NCBI GenBank assembly: GCA_013298455.1
Contig: JAAFHR010000083.1
Coordinates: forward strand, 1-10,634
DNA from: Betaproteobacteria bacterium
Lineage (GTDB): Bacteria > Pseudomonadota > Gammaproteobacteria > Burkholderiales > Casimicrobiaceae
Direction of reading: 5' to 3'
DNA: 10,634 nt
Every line of letters begins with the position of its first letter. The stretch's first letter is position 1. Position numbers and translations under genes: made by a program. The notes beneath the pieces were generated by a model. That model saw only the letters and a list, made by a program, of their open reading frames with translations. It did not search any database and had not been told where the DNA came from. Below are positions 1 through 6,500 of the stretch, piece after piece.

Positions 1-837
1 CTCGGTCTCAACATCCTCTTCGCGGGCAAACTCGATGAAGAGACTTTAGAGCAGCTCGAAGCCCAGCTCCTGATGGCCGATTGCGGCATGCCCGCTACGC
101 AGCATTTGCTCGCTGATTTGCGCAAACGTTGGAAGCAAGCGGGCGGCGAAGGCGATCCCCGCGCGATGCTCGTTGATTCGCTCACAGAATTGCTCGCGCC
201 GCTGGAGCGCCCCTTTGCAATTGCGAGCGAAACACCTTACATCATCATGATCGCAGGCGTCAACGGCGCAGGTAAAACCACGAGCATCGGCAAGCTTGCA
301 AAGTTTTTGCAAAAGGAAGGCGCGAGCGTGCTGCTCGCTGCAGGCGACACCTTTCGCGCTGCGGCGCGTGAGCAGCTCACCATTTGGGGCGAGAGAAACA
401 ACGTCACCGTCATTCAACAAGCCGGTGGCGATCCGGCAGCTGTGATGTTCGACGCGGTGAACGCTGGCAAAGCGCGCGGCATCGATGTCGTGATGTGCGA
501 CACCGCGGGCCGCTTGCCCACGCAGCTCAACTTGATGGATGAGCTCAAAAAAGCAAAGCGCGTCATCGGCAAGGCCATGAACGGCGCACCGCACGAAACG
601 CTACTCGTGCTCGATGGCACCACCGGACAAAACGCCCTAATGCAAGTCAAAGCGTTCGATGAAGCCATCCAACTCACCGGCATCATCATGACCAAACTCG
701 ACGGCAGCGCCAAAGGCGGCGTCATCTGCGCCATCGCCAAAGAGCGGCCCGTGCCGCTTCGATTTATCGGCGTGGGCGAGGGGATTGATGATTTGCGACC
801 GTTTTCTGCGAGGGAGTTTGCGGAGGCGATGGTGTGA
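1..837 (+). CDS. ftsY: Signal recognition particle receptor FtsY, 3' part (5' end outside window)
   Basis: FtsY is the membrane-associated SRP-receptor GTPase that docks with Ffh to deliver nascent inner-membrane proteins to the Sec translocon. The frame is open from base 1 and gives 278 residues before TGA, covering the end of the N domain and the whole G domain. Visible motifs, numbered from the window edge: P-loop GVNGAGKTT (86-94), DTFRAAAREQL, G3 DTAGRL (from 167), G4 TKLDGSAKGG (from 231) and the family-closing GVGEGIDDLRPF. Segment order and wording match FtsY rather than Ffh, because no M domain follows; the protein ends about 20 residues after DLRPF. An internal ATG at 73 is not the start, since conserved N-domain sequence (FAGKLDEETLEQLEAQLLMA) precedes it. 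The N-terminal part and any acidic A domain are outside the window. The gene converges on pbpC across a 136-bp gap. Identification is secure. Confidence 0.97.
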   Translation, partial: LGLNILFAGKLDEETLEQLEAQLLMADCGMPATQHLLADLRKRWKQAGGEGDPRAMLVDSLTELLAPLERPFAIASETPYIIMIAGVNGAGKTTSIGKLAKFLQKEGASVLLAAGDTFRAAAREQLTIWGERNNVTVIQQAGGDPAAVMFDAVNAGKARGIDVVMCDTAGRLPTQLNLMDELKKAKRVIGKAMNGAPHETLLVLDGTTGQNALMQVKAFDEAIQLTGIIMTKLDGSAKGGVICAIAKERPVPLRFIGVGEGIDDLRPFSAREFAEAMV

Positions 838-849
838 GCACCGCTCGTT

Positions 850-966
850 AGTCCCCTCCCCTTCAAGGGGAGGGCTAGGGTGGGGATGGTTTCTACGGCA
901 CCTCACTCAACGTCCAAGACTGAAAACCACCCCCCTCCTAACTCCCCCTTGAAGGCGGAGGGACCG
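850..966. repeat. CT/GA-rich inverted repeat, subfamily 2 copy (intergenic)
   Basis: Two GC-rich arms face each other around a spacer of roughly 40 bases. The left arm holds a perfect 8-bp hairpin, CCCTCCCC (854-861) with GGGGAGGG (867-874) and loop TTCAA. The right arm is the reverse-complement version (about 928-963). Bases 850-893 are identical to 3435-3478 except for one base, so this is a second copy of the element at the pbpC 5' end. It fills the convergent gap between the ftsY and pbpC stops, where such a hairpin could end transcription from both sides. No U-tract follows either hairpin, so a classical intrinsic terminator is not shown. Confidence 0.88.
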
Positions 967-973
967 AACCCGC

Positions 974-3571
974 TCACAAGCTTTTAATCCGCTTCACCCC
1001 GCCCCTAATCGTGATCGCAATTCGATCACGCTCCTCGCCGTTTCTATCGAGCAAGCGAATGCCTACGACATCGCTGCTCGAGCTCGTGGGCGACCACGAT
1101 AGCGGCGTCTCTGAACATCCCAAAGATTGACCGCCCACTTCCCAGCAGTTGGCTTGTTGCGCATCGCCACTTTTCAAGCTGATGCGTTGATTCGCCTCTG
1201 AAATATCCGGATCAATGGCGATGATGCTGCCGTCGGTGGGGCTCACGATGCGCGCGCCCGCGCTACTGGCTTCGCGGGCGGTGATGGTGGTGCTTTGCGG
1301 TTCGGAGCCGCGAATGAAGTATTCATCGCGGCCGGGTTCGAGGGCCACACGCGCCGCCACGGGCCGCTGTTCCCTCTCCCCTTGCGGGAGAGGGTTAGGG
1401 AGAGGAGGCTGTGCGTTTGAAGCGCCAAGGTCGCACCCCAATTTAGCTTCCCCCTCTCCCCTAGCCCCTCTCCCACAAGGGGAGAGGGGAACATCGGTCG
1501 CTGCGAACTGAATTCTCCGCTTCACGACATTCGCTGGCATTGCGCTCAGCCTGCCCGCGCCGTATTTACTTGCTGCCGCCTCCATCACATCCGCCCAAAT
1601 CGGCCCAGCACCTGATATGCCCGTGACGTTGTGCATGGGTTGGCCGCTGGCGTTGCCCACCCAAACGCCCACGGTGACACGGGTGTTAAACCCAATCGTC
1701 CAGTTGTCGCGCATATCTTTGCTAGTGCCGGTTTTAACGGCCGCCCAGTGCGAGAGGGCGAGCGGGTTGTCGAAGCCGAATGTCAGATAGCGAGCGCCTC
1801 GGTCGGCGAGGATGTGGGTGATGAGCCAGGCGGTGGAATCGGAGAAGAGGCGCTTCGCGACGTTTGCGTTTTCGACTGTAGGAGCGGCTTGCCGCGAATG
1901 CTGTGCGTTCGGAGCCTTTCGCGGCAAGCCGCTCCTACAGCTCGCATCGCACACGTCAAATTTGATCGGCGAATTAATTCCCCCATTGGCAATCGCCCGA
2001 TACGCATTGGTGAGCTCAACGAGCGACACATCCGCGCTGCCCAGCGCGAGCGAGAAGCCGTAGTGATCGGGGTCGTTGACGAGCGTGGTTAAGCCTGCGC
2101 GCTTTAGCAACGCATGAGTGGGCGCAACGCCGACCAAGGTGAGCGCACGAATGGCCGGTACGTTGAGCGAGCTGGCCAGTGCAGTGCGTACGCTCACCGG
2201 GCCTACGTAGTCATTGGCGTAGTTTTGCGGGGTGTAGGCTCCGCCGCCAACGTCGACGGAGAACGGCGAATCGTCTAGGAGCGTCGCAGGTGTGAGAATG
2301 TTTCTCTCAAACGCCAGAGCGTAGATGAAGGGTTTTAACGTGGAGCCTGCCTGACGCGATGCGCGGGCGGCATCTACCTCGCCCGCTTGTGACAAACGCC
2401 CCGAGGAGCCAACATAGGCAAGCACCTCGCCGCTTACGTTGTCGATGACCACAACGGCCGCATCATGCGCGTTGCGACCTGAGAGCGCCTGTAAGTGCTT
2501 GTTGATCGCGTCGCGAGCGGCGATTTGTAGATCGCGGTCGAGCGTCGTTTGGCCCCCTCTCCCCCGGAGGGAGAGGGTCGGGGAGAGGGGGACGTTTGAC
2601 TGAAGCGCAACGTTGGTTCCGCTCGCCAACTTCCCCCTCTCCCCCAACCCCTCTCCCACAAGGGGAGAGGGGAGCAGAAACTTCACCACGTGCGGCGCAA
2701 GATTTTCACTCTCGCTTCGAAGCACTGAGGCACTACCCCACTTATCCATCGCAAAAGCGACACGAGCACATTCATCGCCGCGAGCCATCGATTGCAACAA
2801 TTCGCAGGCGCGTCGTTCAACGACACTTCGAGCGGCTTGCGGCGCACGAATCAGCGCCGCCAAGATTGCGGATTCAACGGCATTGAGCCCATGCGGCGCT
2901 TTGCCAAAGAGCTGTTCGCTCGCCGCGCCGATGCCTTGCAATTCACCACGAAAGTAAATCTGATTCAAATACGTTTCAAGGATTTGCTGCTTTGACCAGC
3001 TGCGCTCCAAGTCCCACGCGGCTTGTGCTTGGTCGAACTTTTGCGTGAGCGTTCGTCCATCGCTGCCGCGTTTCAGTGCTGCGTCAAAACCCGCTGCGAC
3101 CTGCATCGAAATGCTGCTCGCGCCGCGCTGCGTTTTTCCTGAACTTAGATTTGAAAACGCAGCTGACGCAGCGGCCCGAAGATCAACACCGCCATGATCG
3201 AAAAAGCGTTTGTCTTCAGACGCCAACACCGCATCGATCAACGCAGGTGAGATGTCATCGAGCTCTATCCATTCGCTGCGACGGACTGTGTTGTCGATGC
3301 GGATGCGCTGCAGGGGTTGCTGATTGCGGTCGAGAATGAGGTAGTCGCTGGGCGTGTGGGAAGATTTGATTGATTCAAATGAGGGTGGGGCGGCGAAGCT
3401 CACACATGACAACACAGCGGCGAACACCGCCGTCAGTCCCCTCCCCTTCAAGGGGAGGGTTAGGGTGGGGATGGTTTCGAACCCTCTACGCAGAGAAACC
3501 CATCCCCCTCCTAGCCTCCCCCTTGAAGGGGGAGGAACCAAGCGCGCGCGCACGACCGCCGCTCGTTTCAC
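974..3571 (-). CDS. pbpC: Penicillin-binding protein 1C with four repeat-derived in-frame insertions
   Basis: Bifunctional peptidoglycan synthase of the PBP1C family, anchored or exported to the periplasm. With GTG at 3571 it has 865 residues, against about 770 in E. coli. A hydrophobic segment (about 46-61) is followed by a GT51 transglycosylase domain with EDKRFFDHGGVD (119-130). The transpeptidase domain has the active-site motif STLK (S410, K413), SLN (468-470) and KTG (613-615), so all catalytic motifs are intact. A C-terminal PBP1C-type beta domain follows (about 770-865). Insertions coded by palindromic repeats lie at about 11-45, 300-340, 545-565 and 694-734; without them the length would be about 727. 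The GTG overlaps the upstream a2m stop as GTGA, indicating translational coupling in an a2m-pbpC operon. A TTG at codon 41 (residue L41) is an alternative start, giving MKGRG plus the hydrophobic stretch. Family sure; exact start moderately sure. Confidence 0.95.
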   Translation of the reverse strand: MKRAAVVRARLVPPPSRGRLGGGWVSLRRGFETIPTLTLPLKGRGLTAVFAAVLSCVSFAAPPSFESIKSSHTPSDYLILDRNQQPLQRIRIDNTVRRSEWIELDDISPALIDAVLASEDKRFFDHGGVDLRAAASAAFSNLSSGKTQRGASSISMQVAAGFDAALKRGSDGRTLTQKFDQAQAAWDLERSWSKQQILETYLNQIYFRGELQGIGAASEQLFGKAPHGLNAVESAILAALIRAPQAARSVVERRACELLQSMARGDECARVAFAMDKWGSASVLRSESENLAPHVVKFLLPSPLVGEGLGERGKLASGTNVALQSNVPLSPTLSLRGRGGQTTLDRDLQIAARDAINKHLQALSGRNAHDAAVVVIDNVSGEVLAYVGSSGRLSQAGEVDAARASRQAGSTLKPFIYALAFERNILTPATLLDDSPFSVDVGGGAYTPQNYANDYVGPVSVRTALASSLNVPAIRALTLVGVAPTHALLKRAGLTTLVNDPDHYGFSLALGSADVSLVELTNAYRAIANGGINSPIKFDVCDASCRSGLPRKAPNAQHSRQAAPTVENANVAKRLFSDSTAWLITHILADRGARYLTFGFDNPLALSHWAAVKTGTSKDMRDNWTIGFNTRVTVGVWVGNASGQPMHNVTGISGAGPIWADVMEAAASKYGAGRLSAMPANVVKRRIQFAATDVPLSPCGRGARGEGEAKLGCDLGASNAQPPLPNPLPQGEREQRPVAARVALEPGRDEYFIRGSEPQSTTITAREASSAGARIVSPTDGSIIAIDPDISEANQRISLKSGDAQQANCWEVGGQSLGCSETPLSWSPTSSSSDVVGIRLLDRNGEERDRIAITIRGGVKRIKSL
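1370..1495. repeat. CT/GA-rich inverted repeat, subfamily 1, inside pbpC
   Basis: The left arm begins TCCCTCTCCCCTTGCGGGAG and the right arm (1448-1489) is its approximate reverse complement; about 40 variable bases separate them. The right arm matches 2631-2672 with two mismatches over 42 bases. In the pbpC frame it encodes about 41 residues (694-734), including SPCGRGARGEGE and PPLPNPLPQGERE, rich in G, R, P and E. It lies in the linker between the transpeptidase domain and the C-terminal domain. It contains no stop in the pbpC frame and keeps the frame on both sides. Confidence 0.92.
1876..1940. repeat. REP-like element pair (GTAG + GCGGC hairpins) inside pbpC
   Basis: A perfect 23-bp inverted repeat: left arm 1876-1898, right arm 1918-1940, spacer 19 bases. 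Each arm is itself a small hairpin (GCGGC-TT-GCCGC) preceded by GTAGGA. This is the layout of bacterial REP sequences, a GTAG tetranucleotide next to an imperfect palindrome, which are mobilised by TnpA-REP (RAYT) transposases; two inverted REPs make a BIME-like unit. Inside pbpC it encodes residues 545-565, beginning CRSGLPRK, between the SxN and KTG motifs of the transpeptidase domain, with the frame kept open. No RAYT gene is in the window. Family assignment is from layout, not from a database match. Confidence 0.9.
2552..2676. repeat. CT/GA-rich inverted repeat, subfamily 1, inside pbpC
   Basis: The left arm has a 9-bp hairpin, CCCTCTCCC then GGGAGAGGG (from 2555). The right arm (2631-2672) is almost the same sequence inverted and nearly identical to 1448-1489. 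The spacer is about 40 bases and contains TGAAGCGC, loosely shared with the copy at 1370. In the pbpC frame it adds about 41 residues (300-340), including PSPLVGEGLGERG and PLSPTLSLRGRGG. The insertion falls between APHVVKFLL and QTTLDRDLQ, the linker that joins the transglycosylase and transpeptidase domains. Confidence 0.92.
3435..3540. repeat. CT/GA-rich inverted repeat, subfamily 2, at the 5' end of pbpC
   Basis: Bases 3435-3478 match 850-893 with a single difference; the inverted right arm (about 3500-3538) carries CCTCCCCCTTGAAGGGGGAGG. The spacer is about 23 bases, shorter than in the other copy. If pbpC starts at the coupled GTG (3571), the element encodes residues about 11-45 and splits the signal segment, putting about 35 G/R/P-rich residues between the basic start (KRAAVVRAR) and the hydrophobic core (LTAVFAAVLSCVSFAA). 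Alternatively it acts as untranslated leader upstream of a TTG start that lies inside it. Confidence 0.9.
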
Positions 3572-6500
3572 GGCTCGATCACAAACACCGAATTACCCAG
3601 CTGCCCATTCACTTCGGGCGCATACATAGCCTCGGCATGGGTAGGCGGTAGGGCAAATTTGCCCGGCGTGGTTAAACGAATTTCATAAGTGAAACTGTGT
3701 TTTCCCTTCGATGCGTATTCGAAGGACGAGCGAACATTGGTAAACGTGCGCTCGATATATCGATAGCCTTGCCACGTGCGCTCGGGCTCAGCCACATCAC
3801 CGAGCTTTGACAAGCCGCCGAGCACTGTCGCGCCCGTTGGCACCGGATCATCGATAGCAAGCCAGCCGAGATCACCGCTGTTGGCGGCGGTCACGGCGAT
3901 TTGCAGCACGTCACCTACGCTGTATTTGCCCTTGGTCTTTTGCTGCACAGGTTTGATGATTTTGGTGATCGCGATGCCGTTGTTTTGCGTGCCGGTGAGC
4001 GGCACGGCAGCGCGAAGCTGGGCGCGAGCCCAAGGCTCGCCTTTGCCCAGGTGTTCAACCGTTGCTTCGCCCGCTTGCGCTGCTGCGCCGTTCCACACGA
4101 ACTTCGCTTCTCCATCGAGCACGCCCGCATCCCAAACGATTTCTTTGGTTTCTCCACGGAATGTGACTCGTGTGCGCCCATCCGCCGCCACCGTTTTTGC
4201 ATGCCGCTCCATCGCAAACGCCGCCCAAATATTGGCTTGCGTGGAATAGAAATAGCCGCCGCGCTGCATGCGGGAATTGAGTTGCCGCAACAACGGAATC
4301 TTGAATTGCGAGAGCTCGGGCGTGTCCATGCTTAATCTAAAGAGTCGCGCAATCGTGTAATCCTCGCTGCGCATGAAATACCAACGATCATCAATTCGGG
4401 CAACGTTTGCCACACTGGCAGTCACGCGAATTTGGTCGCGCAGTTCCTTGATGGCAGCGGCGCGTTGTGCATCGCGATTGGTTGCATCTTTCGAGCGATT
4501 CAGAATTTCAATCCAATCGGCGAGCGATGCGGTTGTCAGTTTCACCGGATCAACGCGCACCGTATCGAGCAAGCGCTTCGATGCGCGGCCGTAGCGTGAT
4601 AGCGCTTCCAGCGCGATCAGCTTTTCCGAGAGCAAGTAGTAGGAATCGTTCGGCAGCCACGAACGATTCACTTTGATTTCGCCCGCCACGTAGCGCTCAA
4701 GGCCGTAGAGCAATCGGTCTTGAATCTCGGCCGGAATGTCCCATCCAGCCTCGTGTGCGCCGGAGAGCACAAACGCAGTGAGCGTTGGGTTGCCTTCGCT
4801 AGTATCGCCGGGGTAATAGTTGGCGAGACCATTGGGCGACACATACGTGCGCAGATTTTCTTCAACGATTCGCGCCCATAGCGTGGTGTCTTTTGTACCC
4901 AGCGTTCGCGTTAAGCGTTGCTCTAAACAGCCAAACGGATAGCGTGCGAAGTAGCTTCGAATGCCCGTGGTGTCTGCGCCGTAAGCGCGAGCGAGCGACA
5001 CGATCAGCTCGCCGTCTTTGATCGCGCCAACGCTTGCATCGGGCTTGATGGTTAGCGCGGCTTTGCCTTTGATATCGCTGTTGGCGTCGCCCACAGTTCG
5101 AATCGGCAGCGGCGTGACGAGCGCTTGCTTCACGCGAAGCGAATCGCCGCGTGGCTTGCCTTTTTCGTTGGCATCGAATTTCCACACCGATTCACTGCCA
5201 ACGAGCGCCGCTTTCACATCCCATGAGATGAGTGCACTCTCACCGCCAGCGATCCGAATTTCGCGTTTTTGGAGCGCTTTCCCATCTATTTCCGCCATCG
5301 CCTCAGAAACTATGGGGTTGGTCGTTGAATTACGTAATGTCACGGTTGCTCTGAAATCGTCGCCATGCCTCATTACCTTGGGCAATCCAGAGAAAAGCTG
5401 TAATTCACGGGTCGTTCGGATGCTGGTTTCACCCGTGCCGAAGCGGTCTGCTTCATTGGCCTGCGCGCGTTCCGCCACGGCCACAATGCGGAAACGGGTG
5501 AGCGAATCATTGAGCGGCACTTCGACCGTCGCCTCGCCATTGGCGTCGGTCATCACGTCGGCTTTCCAGAAAATCAAGGTGTCAAAGAGCTCGCGCGTTC
5601 CGGCGCCTCGTCCCCCTGAGCCGCCCGGTGGCAGGGCTTTGCGGCCGAAGTGGCGTTTGCCGATCACCTGCATTTGCGCGGTGGCGGTCGTCACATCATG
5701 GCCGCGCCGACGCATCATGGTGTCGAGCAGATTCCATGTGTTGTTGCGCTGCAGTTCCAAAAGCGCTTCATCAATTGCAAAGACTGCAATTTCAGTGTTG
5801 TCGCCGGGGCGCTTGTTGTTGGCGCGCTCCACTTTGATTTTCACCTGCGCTTTGTCGCGCGTTTGGTATTCCGGCTTGTCGGTCGTCACTTTCACGTCCA
5901 AGCTGTAGCGCTGCCAGTTCACGTCCACATTGGCAATGCCGAGCTTGAACGCAGGCTTCGCCAGATCAACCAGCGCCGTAGGTTTCGGATCGCCCACTCG
6001 GCCGCGCACCAAGAGCGCCGACACATACGCATTGGGCGCCCATTCCTCTTTCATCGGCACTTCGATCACGGCCGATTTGCCCGAGAGCTGCGTGATGAAA
6101 CTTGATAGCACCACGCCTTCACGCTCAACAGTCACGAGCGCCGTTGCGTCGCGAAACGGCATGCGTACTTGGAACCGCGCCTTTTCGTTCGGCTCGTACT
6201 GCTTCTTCTCAGGCAGCAAATCGATGCGATCCGAGCTTTCGCTTCTAAACATCCAATCGTCGCCGTTCGATGCCCACATGGAAGTTGCGGCAGTAGCAAC
6301 GCGACCTTGCGCATCGGTCACCTCGGCATTGAGCTGCACTTCGCCCGAGACCTTCACGCTGCTCGTACAAACAAATTTGCCTGCGCGATCACTCGTACCT
6401 TCACAGAGCACACCCAGATCAGATTTCTTTTCTGACGACTCGTAGCTGTAGAAACCGCCAATATTTCGTTTGCGGTAACTGTCCCAACTGCGATGCGTAG

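Noticed and set aside
46..594. 182-residue minus-strand open frame inside ftsY
   Set aside because: It lies opposite the conserved GTPase motifs of ftsY and has no family signature; it is a shadow frame.
1370..3540. CRISPR-like spaced repeats
   Set aside because: The copies are inverted double hairpins hundreds of bases apart with coding sequence between them, not regular direct repeats with uniform spacers, and no cas gene is present.
5018..5908. 296-residue plus-strand open frame opposite the macroglobulin gene
   Set aside because: It is antisense to well-conserved A2M coding sequence, its translation is Ser/Arg/Pro-rich without any recognisable domain, and many similar frames occur all along the gene; it is a shadow of codon bias.
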